From Sphingobacterium griseoflavum (lineage in GTDB: Bacteria; Bacteroidota; Bacteroidia; Sphingobacteriales; Sphingobacteriaceae): a DNA stretch of 64,000 nt. Made by a program: the position numbers and the translations under genes. The notes below the pieces were generated by a model. That model ran no database searches. It saw only the letters and a list, made by a program, of their open reading frames with translations, and was not told the origin of the DNA. Shown piece by piece: positions 41,905 through 50,544 of the stretch; position 1 is the first letter of the stretch, and each line of letters starts with the position of its first letter. The stretch spans positions 124,001-188,000 of the forward strand of contig NZ_BNAF01000001.1 in NCBI RefSeq assembly GCF_014653155.1, in the 5' to 3' direction.

Positions 41905-42321
41905 ATGAAAAAAATCATCATTATCAATGGTCCCAATCTTAATCTGCTTGGGGTTCGCGAAACAAGTATTTACGGTAATCAGGATTTCCTTTCATACTTC
42001 GAAGATCTCAAGACGACTTTCCCGACATGCGAACTGCATTACTACCAAAGCAACCATGAAGGAGATATCGTTGATAAGCTGCATGAAATAGGTTTTTCTT
42101 ATGACGCGGTCGTGCTTAACGCGGGCGCCTACACGCACACTTCTGTCGCGATCGGCGATGCTATCGCTGGTATCGAGACACCCGTTGTTGAGGTGCATAT
42201 CTCGAATGTGCATAAACGCGAAACCTTCAGACACCACTCTTACCTCGCAAAAAATTGTGTAGGTGTTATCTGCGGATTCGGACTGAAAAGCTATGCGTTG
42301 GCTTTACAAAGTTTTCTTTAA
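41905..42321 (+). CDS. aroQ: 3-dehydroquinate dehydratase, type II
   Basis: A 138-residue shikimate-pathway enzyme that dehydrates 3-dehydroquinate. Type II features are all present: INGPNLNLLGVRETSIYG near the N-terminus (with the catalytic Tyr), YYQSNHEGDIVDKLHE, NAGAYTHTSVAIGDAI with the catalytic Asn/His region, and VHISNVHKRETFRHHSYL. Length is standard. It lies 34 bases after the RemB-like gene and converges on the Bcr-type MFS gene with a 23-base gap. Confidence 0.97.
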   Translation: MKKIIIINGPNLNLLGVRETSIYGNQDFLSYFEDLKTTFPTCELHYYQSNHEGDIVDKLHEIGFSYDAVVLNAGAYTHTSVAIGDAIAGIETPVVEVHISNVHKRETFRHHSYLAKNCVGVICGFGLKSYALALQSFL

Positions 42322-42344
42322 GCGAATTGGAAGCTCTCAATTAC

Positions 42345-43550
42345 TCAATATCCTTCTCCTTTTATCGACCGGCCTGATACAAAATGGATCAGCAAAGACG
42401 ATATAGCGGTGAAACTCATGACGATTACCATCGGGTAAGGAGTTCCGTCATGTAGCACGCTTACCATCCCGGATGTTATTGCCCCGATCCCCATTTGCAC
42501 GCAACCCAAGAGGGCCGAAGCACTTCCTGCTAAAGCTTTGAAGGGTGATAATGCCATAGCGGAGGTATTGGGGAATATAAAACCATGTCCCAACAGGTAA
42601 CAAAATATCAGCGTCAAAAGTATAGGGAAGTGGAGGGTGTCAGTCAATAGGCATACGATCATGGTGATCGCGACAGCGGATTGCCAAATATTGGCTATTC
42701 GGCTTATCTGTATACTAGTCCATCGCTTCAATATGGCTCGGTTTATCTGTGTGGCCACAATCATGGCCGATGCTACAAAAGCAAATGCCAGGCCATACTG
42801 GGATTGGGTCAGCCCAAAATGCTGTTGCATCACAAAGGAGGAACCGGCCAAGTATGCATAAAGACCGGAAGAAGCGATAGACCCCACCAAGCAATAAACC
42901 AGGAAGGTTTTGTTTCGAAACACTTCCCAAAAATTACTAATGATTGCCTTTGGCCGAAGGGAGAAATCTGCTCGCCCAAGGTAAGATTCTGGAAGGAAAA
43001 AGTAAGTGGCTGCAAGAATGATAAGACCAATAATCAACAAGGAGACAAAGATGTAGTGCCAATCGAGGTGGTTCAATAGGAAAGCCCCGGCGCTGGGCGC
43101 CAGAATCGGTGATATGGCGATGACCAACATCAGCAAGCTAAAAACACGAGCGGCTTCACGGGGCTCGTAGTAATCTTGAATCATAGCACGAGAGGCGACC
43201 ATCCCCGCACAGCTTCCCAATGCCTGCAGAAACCGGAAGGCAATCAGGTGTTCAACGTCACGCGTTAGGATACAGAGCACCGTGGCTAATACATAGATAA
43301 GCAAGCCCACAAGTAAAGGCTTTTTTCGGCCGTATTTATCCAAGAGTGGTCCGTAGATCAATTGGCCCAATGCGATGCCAATAAAGAAGCTGCTGAGCGA
43401 GAGCTGTACCTGGTCGACGCTGGTATGGAAGTCCTTTGCTATGGTTTGGAAAGCCGGAAGGTACATGTCAATAGAGAAAGGACCCACTGCGGACAACAAG
43501 CCCAAGATCAGAAGAATGACCGTCCTGTTTGATGTAATCTTTTGTTGCAT
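42345..43550 (-). CDS. multidrug MFS transporter, Bcr/CflA type
   Basis: A 401-residue 12-helix transporter. The start LLILGLLSAVGPFSIDMYLPAFQTIAKDF and the loop 2-3 motif GPLLDKYGRKKPLLVG are hallmarks of the Bcr/CflA subfamily, as is SRAMIQDYY in helix 5. These are proton-driven exporters of bicyclomycin, chloramphenicol or sulfonamides. The actual substrate is unknown. The gene lies directly after the lgt terminator and shows no leader peptide. Confidence 0.93.
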   Translation of the reverse strand: MQQKITSNRTVILLILGLLSAVGPFSIDMYLPAFQTIAKDFHTSVDQVQLSLSSFFIGIALGQLIYGPLLDKYGRKKPLLVGLLIYVLATVLCILTRDVEHLIAFRFLQALGSCAGMVASRAMIQDYYEPREAARVFSLLMLVIAISPILAPSAGAFLLNHLDWHYIFVSLLIIGLIILAATYFFLPESYLGRADFSLRPKAIISNFWEVFRNKTFLVYCLVGSIASSGLYAYLAGSSFVMQQHFGLTQSQYGLAFAFVASAMIVATQINRAILKRWTSIQISRIANIWQSAVAITMIVCLLTDTLHFPILLTLIFCYLLGHGFIFPNTSAMALSPFKALAGSASALLGCVQMGIGAITSGMVSVLHDGTPYPMVIVMSFTAISSLLIHFVSGRSIKGEGY

Positions 43551-43562
43551 ATATATTAAAAA

Positions 43563-43587
43563 AAGAGCCCATCTGGTGGAGATGGGC
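43563..43587 (-). terminator. terminator of lgt
   Basis: On the minus strand GCCCATC (43587-43581) pairs with GATGGGC (43573-43567) around a 7-base loop, followed by TCTTTTTTT. It separates lgt from the downstream Bcr-type gene. Confidence 0.85.
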
Positions 43588-43597
43588 CTGAAAGCTG

Positions 43598-44422
43598 TTA
43601 TTTCCTGCGGTTCGTCGGTTTTCGGAAAATAAGGTACAGTCCTATTAACATGAAGGGGATACTCAACAGTTGGCCCATGTTAAACTTCATGGTATTTTCA
43701 AAGGCTTCTTGATTTTCCTTGAAAAACTCCAAAAAAAAGCGTGCTCCAAAGAGCAAAACAAGGAATATCCCAAAGAAATATCCCGGTTTTGGTTTTGCAT
43801 TTTTTCGATACATAGACCAAAGTATGAAGAAGATGATCGTGTAAGCAATGGCTTCATATAATTGGCCGGGGTGCCGTGGAACCATATCATGCCGCTCAAA
43901 TACAACCGCCCACGGAAGTGTGCTAGGGAGCCCTATAATTTCGGAGTTAAAGAAATTACCTAGTCGTACAAACGCTCCTGCCAGCGGTACAACGAGCACC
44001 AACCGATCTGCAATCCAAATGAAATCTGTCTTGGTTTTTCTGGAGAATAAAAATAGCCCGGTTAATATTCCGATGGCACCACCATGGCTTGCCAATCCTT
44101 GAAAACCCGTTAGCTCGAAATTTCCATTATTTATTCGAAAGGGAAGAATCATTTCTAACGGATGCTGCATGTAATAATCAAATTCGTAGAAAAGACAGTG
44201 ACCTAGACGAGCACCGATCAATGTGCCTAAAAAGATGTAAATACTGAGTTGGTCGAGTAGCTCCTGTGTCTTCCCTTCTTTCTTAAAAATCTGCAGCATC
44301 AATACGTACGATACCACAAAAGCAGCGAGAAAACATAATGCGTAATACCGTAAACCAAACGAGCCTATTTCAAAGATCACTGGATTGATATTCCAGTGGA
44401 TAGCATTTAATATTGCGTGCAT
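43598..44422 (-). CDS. lgt: prolipoprotein diacylglyceryl transferase
   Basis: A membrane enzyme that attaches diacylglycerol from phosphatidylglycerol to the lipobox cysteine of prolipoproteins. It is the first step of maturation for the several lipoproteins in this window. The ATG at 44422 (MHAILNAIHWNINPVIFEIGSFGLRYYAL) gives 274 residues. The frame is open to 44470 but without family character. Motifs: GARLGHCLFYE, GLASHGGAIG (catalytic His-Gly-Gly), FVRLGNFFNSEIIG, RHPGQLYEA. About seven transmembrane helices. It diverges from the M42 peptidase gene. Confidence 0.96.
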   Translation of the reverse strand: MHAILNAIHWNINPVIFEIGSFGLRYYALCFLAAFVVSYVLMLQIFKKEGKTQELLDQLSIYIFLGTLIGARLGHCLFYEFDYYMQHPLEMILPFRINNGNFELTGFQGLASHGGAIGILTGLFLFSRKTKTDFIWIADRLVLVVPLAGAFVRLGNFFNSEIIGLPSTLPWAVVFERHDMVPRHPGQLYEAIAYTIIFFILWSMYRKNAKPKPGYFFGIFLVLLFGARFFLEFFKENQEAFENTMKFNMGQLLSIPFMLIGLYLIFRKPTNRRK

Positions 44423-44509
44423 AGTTGTGAATTGTGGCGTAAATATAAGGTTATCCACGAGAAAATCCATAGTGCATCAAATTTCTTACCAAATGGCGAA
44501 GGAAATTTC

Positions 44510-44517
44510 TAAATTTG
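44510..44517 (+). promoter_or_regulatory. -7 element before the M42 peptidase gene
   Basis: TAAATTTG is a perfect TAnnTTTG match 45 bases upstream of the ATG at 44563. A -33 TTG is not evident. Confidence 0.4.
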
Positions 44518-44562
44518 AAAACAGTAATAGATTTCATATTTTGCTGGTATTAAAAAGGAATT

Positions 44563-45681
44563 ATGACAGAAAAAAAAGAAAAAGAGCAAGGCAAGCATAG
44601 AGCGGTGGTGACGAAGGAATCGTTGGATTTCTTCGAGAGGTATATTAATAATCCCTCACCAACAGGATTCGAATGGGAAGGACAGCGTTTGTGGCTCGAT
44701 TATCTAAAGCCTTTTGTTGATGATGTGTATATTGATAATTATGGAACGGCAATGGGCATCATTAATCCAAAAGCGCCTTATAAAGTCGTCATCGAGGCGC
44801 ATGCTGATGAGATATCTTGGTTTGTAAATTATATCACCAAGGACGGATTAATCTATGTTATCCGAAACGGGGGGGCGGATCACCAAATAGCACCATCAAA
44901 ACGGGTTAACATTCATACCGATAACGGCTTGGTAAAAGCGGTCTTCGGATGGCCTGCTATCCATACACGTTCAGGTGAGAAAGAAGAAACACCAAACCTA
45001 AAAAACATTTTTTTGGATTGTGGCGCTACGTCAAAAGAAGAAGTTGAAGAGCTTGGCATACACGTGGGTTGTGTCGTGACCTATGAAGATGAGTTTATGG
45101 TTCTTAACGACCGTTATTATGTTGGGCGTGCCTTGGATAATAGAGCAGGAGGTTTTATGATTGCCGAAGTTGCCCGTTTGCTGAAAGAGCAGGGCAAAAA
45201 GCTGCCTTTCGGTCTTTACATTGTTAACTCTGTTCAAGAGGAAATAGGATTGCGCGGTGCGGAGATGATTGCAGATCATATCAAGCCAAATTTGGCAATC
45301 GTGACCGATGTGACTCATGACACGCAAACCCCAATGATTAATAAGATTACCCAAGGCGATTTGGCCTGTGGAAAGGGCCCCGTATTGTCCTACGCCCCTG
45401 CCGTCCAAATAAATCTCAATCGCCTACTTATGGCGGTGGCCACAGCAAACGATATTCCTTTTCAACGACAAGCATCCTCGCGCTGGACGGGAACTGATAC
45501 CGATGCTTTCGCATACTCAAACGGAGGCGTGCCGTCTGCATTGATATCCCTTCCTTTACGTTATATGCACACCACCGTGGAAATGATTCACAAAGAAGAT
45601 GTCGATAATGTCATCCGATTGATTTATGAAGCAGTGCTCAAGATTCAAGATGGACAAGATTTTCGAAGTTTTACGATCTAG
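44563..45681 (+). CDS. M42-family metallo-aminopeptidase
   Basis: A 372-residue dinuclear-metal peptidase of the M42 group (glutamyl aminopeptidase/FrvX-like), typically forming dodecameric cytoplasmic particles that degrade short peptides. Metal and catalytic residues are visible: His80 in IEAHADEIS, Asp in GRALDNRAGG, the Glu pair in SVQEEIGLRG, Asp in VTDVTHDT and the final His in PLRYMHTT. The acidic and lysine-rich N-terminus is not part of the fold. It is followed by a DUF3467 gene with its own -7 element. Confidence 0.94.
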   Translation: MTEKKEKEQGKHRAVVTKESLDFFERYINNPSPTGFEWEGQRLWLDYLKPFVDDVYIDNYGTAMGIINPKAPYKVVIEAHADEISWFVNYITKDGLIYVIRNGGADHQIAPSKRVNIHTDNGLVKAVFGWPAIHTRSGEKEETPNLKNIFLDCGATSKEEVEELGIHVGCVVTYEDEFMVLNDRYYVGRALDNRAGGFMIAEVARLLKEQGKKLPFGLYIVNSVQEEIGLRGAEMIADHIKPNLAIVTDVTHDTQTPMINKITQGDLACGKGPVLSYAPAVQINLNRLLMAVATANDIPFQRQASSRWTGTDTDAFAYSNGGVPSALISLPLRYMHTTVEMIHKEDVDNVIRLIYEAVLKIQDGQDFRSFTI

Positions 45682-45697
45682 TCGTCGTCAAGACTTT

Positions 45698-45705
45698 TAA
45701 TTTTG
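45698..45705 (+). promoter_or_regulatory. -7 element before the DUF3467 gene
   Basis: TAATTTTG is a perfect TAnnTTTG match 32 bases upstream of the ATG at 45737. No clear -33 TTG. Confidence 0.4.
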
Positions 45706-45736
45706 GTATATTTAGGGAATATAATAACTTATTGCA

Positions 45737-46078
45737 ATGGATGTTAATTTTATGGATTTAAAAAACAATAATAACGAAGAGGCGGAGAACAACGAACTGA
45801 GTATAGAACTTAGCGAAGAAATTGCGGAGGGTATATATAGTAATCTGGCCATCATCACGCATTCCAATTCGGAATTCGTACTGGATTTTATTCGCATCAT
45901 GCCGGGTATCCCAAAAGCAAAAGTGAAATCACGGATTGTACTGACGCCCGAGCATGCCAAGAGACTTTTGGGCGCACTACAGGATAATGTGAACCGTTTT
46001 GAAGCCAGTAATGGTGCCATTAAAACCAACGATCCAGCGCTGCCACTAAACTTTGGCGGCCCAAAAGGTGAAGCATAA
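45737..46078 (+). CDS. DUF3467 protein
   Basis: A 113-residue cytoplasmic protein. After a polar Asn/Glu-rich start it shows ELSEEIAEGIYSNLAIITHSNSEFVLDFIRIMPG and SRIVLTPEHAKRLLGALQDNV, the core of DUF3467. Members are small conserved proteins found across Bacteroidota and other phyla, and no biochemical role is known to me. ATG codons at 45737 and 45752 are possible. A terminator follows. Confidence 0.9.
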   Translation: MDVNFMDLKNNNNEEAENNELSIELSEEIAEGIYSNLAIITHSNSEFVLDFIRIMPGIPKAKVKSRIVLTPEHAKRLLGALQDNVNRFEASNGAIKTNDPALPLNFGGPKGEA

Positions 46079-46157
46079 TATGTGCGGCTGATAGCGTATG
46101 CTGCCGTCAAAACGTGCAAAGAATTTTATAAAATTCTTTATTAAAAACAATATCCGG

Positions 46158-46183
46158 AGGAGAACTTAATCGTTCTCCTTTTT
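46158..46183 (+). terminator. terminator of the DUF3467 gene
   Basis: AGGAGAAC (46158-46165) pairs perfectly with GTTCTCCT (46172-46179) around a 6-base loop, followed by TTTT. Confidence 0.88.
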
Positions 46184-46328
46184 CTATGATACCACCTTCA
46201 AAATGGGCTTTACATCATACTAACTGACGACTGTCGGGGCAATATATCATTATAGAAGTTTTATTGTATTTCAATATTATCTAAAACCAAATGTTCCGAT
46301 TCTTTGTTGTAGAGTCAAAGCAGAATTT

Positions 46329-47840
46329 ATGGATATACAAGTGCGAAACCTTACAGAGAAGGACTATAAAGATTTAAAACGGTCAATGACAAAGGCATAT
46401 GGGGGAGATTCGGGAGAAGTGTGGACCCGGGAAAACATCGAAGATCTTATCGGACTCTTTCCTGAAGGCCAATTGTGTGTGGAGATGAATGGCAGGGTTG
46501 TCGCTTGCGCGCTGTCGCTGATCATTGATTCCAAGAAAACCAATATCTATAAGAAATATTACGAAATCATCGACGACGGAAAGTTTTCTACGCATGATTA
46601 TAAGGGCGATACGCTCTATGGTATCGAAGTGTTCGTTCATCCCGACCATCGTTCTTTGCGGTTGGGAAGAAGGCTTTATGATGCACGAAAGGAACTATGC
46701 GAGCAAATGAACCTGAAAAGTATCGTGGCGGGCGGGCGAATTCCTAACTACCATAATTATTCGGACAAGATGACGCCAAGGACATACATCGAGAAGGTCA
46801 AACGAAAAGAGATTTATGATCCTACGTTGACTTTCCAACTGTCTAACGATTTTCATGTGAGCAAGATACTTAAAAATTATTTGCCAGAGGATAAAGAATC
46901 CCATGAATTTGCTACCCTGTTAATGTGGGACAATATTTATTATGAACCGGATGCCAAATCCAATTCGGCAACGAAACAAACCATTCGGTTGGGATTGGTG
47001 CAATGGCAGATGCGGCTGTTCAAGGATATCGAAGAATTTTACGATCAGGTCGAATTTTTTGTCGATACGGTCAGCGATTACGGTACGGACTTTATTATGT
47101 TTCCGGAATTCTTTAATACGCCGTTGATGAGCCCATATAACGACCTCCCTGAGCGGGCGGCCATGGAGAAACTTGCCGAATTGACCGAAGAGATTATCGA
47201 CAAGATGCAGCAACTGGCCGTATCCTATAACGTGAATATCATTGCAGGCTCTATGCCTGTAATGGAATATAAGAAGCTATATAACGCATCGTATCTATGC
47301 CACCGTAGCGGAAAATTGGATGTGCATAAAAAGATCCATATTACGCCCAATGAGATGAAATACTACGGTATGGTGGGTGGCAATGATATCCAGGTTTTTG
47401 ATACCGATAGCGGCAAAGTAGGTTTGCTGATATGTTACGACGTTGAGTTTCCGGAGGTAAGCCGAATTATGGCTGATCAGGGGATGCAGTTATTGTTTGT
47501 GCCGTTCATGACTGATACGCAAAATGGCTACATGCGCGTGCGCAGCTGCGCACAAGCACGAGCAATAGAAAATGAATGCTATGTAGCGATTGCAGGTTGT
47601 GTGGGCAATCTTCCACGCGTTAACAACATGGATATACAGTATTCTCAGTCAGCGGTATTTACGCCTTCTGATTTTGCGTTCCCCAATAACGGTATAAAGG
47701 CCGAAGCGACGCCCAATACAGAAATGGTGCTAATTGCCGATGTCGACCTCTATGCGCTGCGTGATTTGCATGAGTATGGCACCGTCAAGATTCTGAAAGA
47801 TCGACGCAAGGATCTCTATCAAGTAAATATGTTGAAGTAG
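46329..47840 (+). CDS. fusion of GNAT N-acetyltransferase and nitrilase-family amidohydrolase
   Basis: A 503-residue two-domain protein. Residues 1 to about 205 form a GNAT acetyltransferase (VRNLTEKDYKDLKRSM, and the acetyl-CoA loop VHPDHRSLRLGRRLYDAR). Residues from about 218 form a carbon-nitrogen hydrolase with a complete catalytic triad: Glu260 in MFPEFF, Lys334/335 in VHKKIHITP and Cys369 in LICYDVEFPE. The pairing implies acetylation and amide cleavage of the same or linked metabolites, perhaps polyamine or amino-acid derivatives. Such fusions occur in several bacterial groups, with no substrate known to me. The following DUF421 gene is 12 bases away. Confidence 0.93.
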   Translation: MDIQVRNLTEKDYKDLKRSMTKAYGGDSGEVWTRENIEDLIGLFPEGQLCVEMNGRVVACALSLIIDSKKTNIYKKYYEIIDDGKFSTHDYKGDTLYGIEVFVHPDHRSLRLGRRLYDARKELCEQMNLKSIVAGGRIPNYHNYSDKMTPRTYIEKVKRKEIYDPTLTFQLSNDFHVSKILKNYLPEDKESHEFATLLMWDNIYYEPDAKSNSATKQTIRLGLVQWQMRLFKDIEEFYDQVEFFVDTVSDYGTDFIMFPEFFNTPLMSPYNDLPERAAMEKLAELTEEIIDKMQQLAVSYNVNIIAGSMPVMEYKKLYNASYLCHRSGKLDVHKKIHITPNEMKYYGMVGGNDIQVFDTDSGKVGLLICYDVEFPEVSRIMADQGMQLLFVPFMTDTQNGYMRVRSCAQARAIENECYVAIAGCVGNLPRVNNMDIQYSQSAVFTPSDFAFPNNGIKAEATPNTEMVLIADVDLYALRDLHEYGTVKILKDRRKDLYQVNMLK

Positions 47841-47852
47841 AACGTTAGTAAT

Positions 47853-48365
47853 ATGCTTGGCATCCTCGATATTGTGTTTCGGTCTTTAGCTGTTTATCTA
47901 TTTATGATCATCGCTATTCGATTGACAGGAAAAAAAGAGCTTTCCCAGTTAAATACGACCGATGTGGTCTTGATCCTGCTGATCAGCAACGCCGTCCAGA
48001 ATGCGATGGTGGGCCCAGATACCTCCTTGATTGGCGGTCTCGTTGCTGCGTCCGTCCTTTTTTTGTTCAATGTCTTACTGAAGACTTTTCTATTTAAGAA
48101 TGCTAAATGGCGTGGTATTTTAAATCAAAAGCCGGAAATATTGATTCACCATGGCAAGTTGGATTTCGATATGCTGAGTCGGCTCAAAATAACGAACGAA
48201 GAACTGCAGGAAGCCATGCGCGAACATGGGATAGAGCGCTACAGGGATGTACGTCTAGCTATGCTCGAAATCGATGGAAACATCAGCATCATATCCAATC
48301 AAGATGGGATGAAGCAGTCTGTCTACAAGCGAAAACATCCGCACAAGCGCTTGGATATTTCCTGA
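47853..48365 (+). CDS. DUF421 membrane protein, YetF-like
   Basis: A 170-residue protein with about three N-terminal transmembrane helices (FRSLAVYLFMIIAIRLTGKKELSQLNTTDVVLILLISNAVQNAMVG) and a soluble cytoplasmic C-domain (PEILIHHGKLDFDMLSRLKITNEELQEAMREHGIERYRDVRLAMLEIDGNISII). Both are the signature of DUF421/YetF. Function is not established. Bacillus relatives have been linked to spore germination and stress, which is not applicable here. It starts 12 bases after the GNAT-nitrilase gene. Confidence 0.93.
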   Translation: MLGILDIVFRSLAVYLFMIIAIRLTGKKELSQLNTTDVVLILLISNAVQNAMVGPDTSLIGGLVAASVLFLFNVLLKTFLFKNAKWRGILNQKPEILIHHGKLDFDMLSRLKITNEELQEAMREHGIERYRDVRLAMLEIDGNISIISNQDGMKQSVYKRKHPHKRLDIS

Positions 48366-48395
48366 CGCGTGCTGTTGTGAACAGGCTGCTATCGA

Positions 48396-48842
48396 CTAAG
48401 CATTGACCTCTTCATAATCTTCCGATCTGGGGATATGTGCAATAATTGGTTCCCATTCTTTCGGTATAGTAGTGAGCTTTCGTTCGACGAGGTTTAGCCA
48501 AGCCCCATCTACATGCACGGTAGCAGCCTTCACACCGTCGAATTTATAGATTTCATGTCGAAAGGAGAACCGGTAATTTTTTAGATTCAACCTGTTCATT
48601 TCTACTTTGACAAAGATCTGTTCGTCCAGACCAATCTCGCGGTGATAGATGAGCTCTTCCCGGAATAGGATTGGCCCGATATGATTCTTCGCAAACTCCT
48701 CTAGTGATAGACCAGCTTTGTTTAACATGTTGCTGCGCGCTTGCGCGCAGAAGTCGGCATAAGCCGAATGCCGAAGGTGTCTGTTCGGATCGAGCTGTGC
48801 CCACAACACTTGACCTTCGAAATAAATGTGATCTTGCTCCAT
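48396..48842 (-). CDS. acyl-CoA thioesterase, hotdog fold
   Basis: A 148-residue 4-hydroxybenzoyl-CoA thioesterase-like protein. The opening YFEGQVLWAQLDPNRHLRHSAYADFCAQAR contains the catalytic Asp and the following helix of the YbgC/FadM hotdog family. RFSFRHEIYKFDGVKAATVHVDGAWL gives the remaining beta strands. It would hydrolyse acyl-CoA or acyl-ACP thioesters. Substrate is unknown. It converges on the DUF421 gene without a clear terminator and diverges from the GH3-like gene. Confidence 0.9.
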   Translation of the reverse strand: MEQDHIYFEGQVLWAQLDPNRHLRHSAYADFCAQARSNMLNKAGLSLEEFAKNHIGPILFREELIYHREIGLDEQIFVKVEMNRLNLKNYRFSFRHEIYKFDGVKAATVHVDGAWLNLVERKLTTIPKEWEPIIAHIPRSEDYEEVNA

Positions 48843-48983
48843 AGGTTAAAGATAGGAAAAGTACGGCTCATTAAAAATGGAAAAAAATTGGCATTTGGTT
48901 TTTCGGCTTTTGCGAATAAGACAACAATCACAAAACAAAAATGCCGGTTTTAAGGTGATATAGATAAACAAGCAACTTTACCT

Positions 48984-50510
48984 ATGGCAATAATTGGAGA
49001 AATAATCAAACGTGCTATCAATGTCAATGGATTCATAGCAAAAGATCCGGTCGCGGCAGATGCACAACGAGCGGTATTGATGATGATGTTGGAGAAGGCC
49101 AGCCAAACAGCGTTCGGTCGAGCCTATAATTTTGCGTCTATTTTACAAAGCGCGGATCCGGTGGCATCTTTTCAACAAGCAGTGCCCGCTCACGATTATG
49201 ACAAGCTCTACACCGAATGGTGGCATTTTTTGGAGGAGGGACATGAAAATGTGACATGGCCGGGTGGTCAGCGTTATTTCGCATTAAGCAGTGGCACCAC
49301 GAGCAACAGTAAGGCTATCCCTGTTACCGACGACATGTTGGAGGCCATCAGAAAGTCGGGTATACAACAGATCATGAGTTTGAAAAACTTCGACCTTCCT
49401 GCAGACTTCTTCGAAAAAGATATTATGATGTTGGGAAGCAGCACAGCGCTCCAGGATCGGAACGGTTTTTTGGCAGGCGAAATCAGTGGCATTTCCGCAG
49501 CGAATTTGCCGTTGTGGTTTAGGAAATTCTATAAACCGGGCAAAAAGATTGCTGCGAGTACCGATTGGGATCATCGTGTGTCACGTATAGTTCGTGCCGC
49601 AAAAAAATGGGATATCGGCAGTATGTCGGGAATCCCTTCTTGGTCTGAGTTGATGATCCGCGAAATTATCCAGTATAATAAAGTGGATACCATTCATGAC
49701 ATTTGGCCAAATTTACAGGTTTATACAACAGGAGGAGTAGCCTTTGGTCCCTATCGCAAAAGCTTTGAATCCCTGTTCGCGAAGCCTGTAACGATTATCG
49801 ACACATATTTAGCATCGGAGGGCTACCTTGCTACACAAAAACGCCCCGATGCAAAGGGTATGGCACTCATTGTGGACAACGGTATTTTTTTTGAGTTTGT
49901 TCCGTTTACCGATACCAATATGGATGAGAACGGTTGCGTTAAGCCAGAAGCGCAGGCCCTGACGTTGGCGGACGTGGAAGAAGGCGTAGAGTACGTTTTG
50001 CTTATCAGTACGGTCGCGGGAGCGTGGCGTTACATGATCGGTGATACCGTAATATTCACCGATAAAGAACGCGCAGAAATCATGATTAGCGGTCGTACAA
50101 AACATTTCTTAAATGTGGTGGGTGAGCAACTTTCCGTCCATCAAATGAATGATGCCATTCAAAAGGTTCAAGGGAAATTTGATTTGGACGTGAAGGAGTT
50201 CGTCGTTTCTACGGTGCTAGAGGATCAGCGGCGGATCAATAAATGGTATCTGGGAGCAGATGTCGAGGGGCTACAGATAGAAGCCGGCTCTGTTGCTGCA
50301 TACTTGGATGAGCAGTTACAGGAAACAAACAAGAACTATAAAGTGGCAAGAAACCAAGCATTGGATGGCGTCGATGTGAAAGTGATACCCGTGGATTATT
50401 TCCATAAATGGAGTGAAGAGCATAAGAAGTTGGGCGGGCAAACGAAGATTCCAAGAGTGATGAAGGAAGAGGAATTCGAAGCGTTTGAAGATTATCTTTC
50501 GAGCTTGTAG
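48984..50510 (+). CDS. GH3-family adenylating enzyme
   Basis: A 508-residue member of the GH3 family, first described as plant auxin-responsive acyl-amido synthetases, of the ANL adenylating superfamily. The phosphate loop FALSSGTTSNSKAIPV is near 102-117. YTTGGVAFGPYRKSFESLF and YLASEGYLA follow, then the hinge region RTKHFLNVVGEQLSVHQMNDAI. Bacterial members are common in Bacteroidota, presumably activating a carboxylic acid with ATP and joining it to an amine. The substrates are not known. It ends at a terminator shared with the convergent M48 gene. Confidence 0.92.
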   Translation: MAIIGEIIKRAINVNGFIAKDPVAADAQRAVLMMMLEKASQTAFGRAYNFASILQSADPVASFQQAVPAHDYDKLYTEWWHFLEEGHENVTWPGGQRYFALSSGTTSNSKAIPVTDDMLEAIRKSGIQQIMSLKNFDLPADFFEKDIMMLGSSTALQDRNGFLAGEISGISAANLPLWFRKFYKPGKKIAASTDWDHRVSRIVRAAKKWDIGSMSGIPSWSELMIREIIQYNKVDTIHDIWPNLQVYTTGGVAFGPYRKSFESLFAKPVTIIDTYLASEGYLATQKRPDAKGMALIVDNGIFFEFVPFTDTNMDENGCVKPEAQALTLADVEEGVEYVLLISTVAGAWRYMIGDTVIFTDKERAEIMISGRTKHFLNVVGEQLSVHQMNDAIQKVQGKFDLDVKEFVVSTVLEDQRRINKWYLGADVEGLQIEAGSVAAYLDEQLQETNKNYKVARNQALDGVDVKVIPVDYFHKWSEEHKKLGGQTKIPRVMKEEEFEAFEDYLSSL

Positions 50511-50514
50511 AGCC

Positions 50515-50544
50515 AAAAAGGGAGCGTGCTTAGTTGTCGCTCCC
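50515..50544 (-). terminator. terminator overlapping the 3' end of the M48 gene
   Basis: On the minus strand GGGAGCG (50544-50538) pairs with CGCTCCC (50526-50520), followed by TTTTT. The first arm lies in the last codons of the M48 gene and the stop codon lies in the loop. It also serves the convergent GH3-like gene. Confidence 0.8.
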
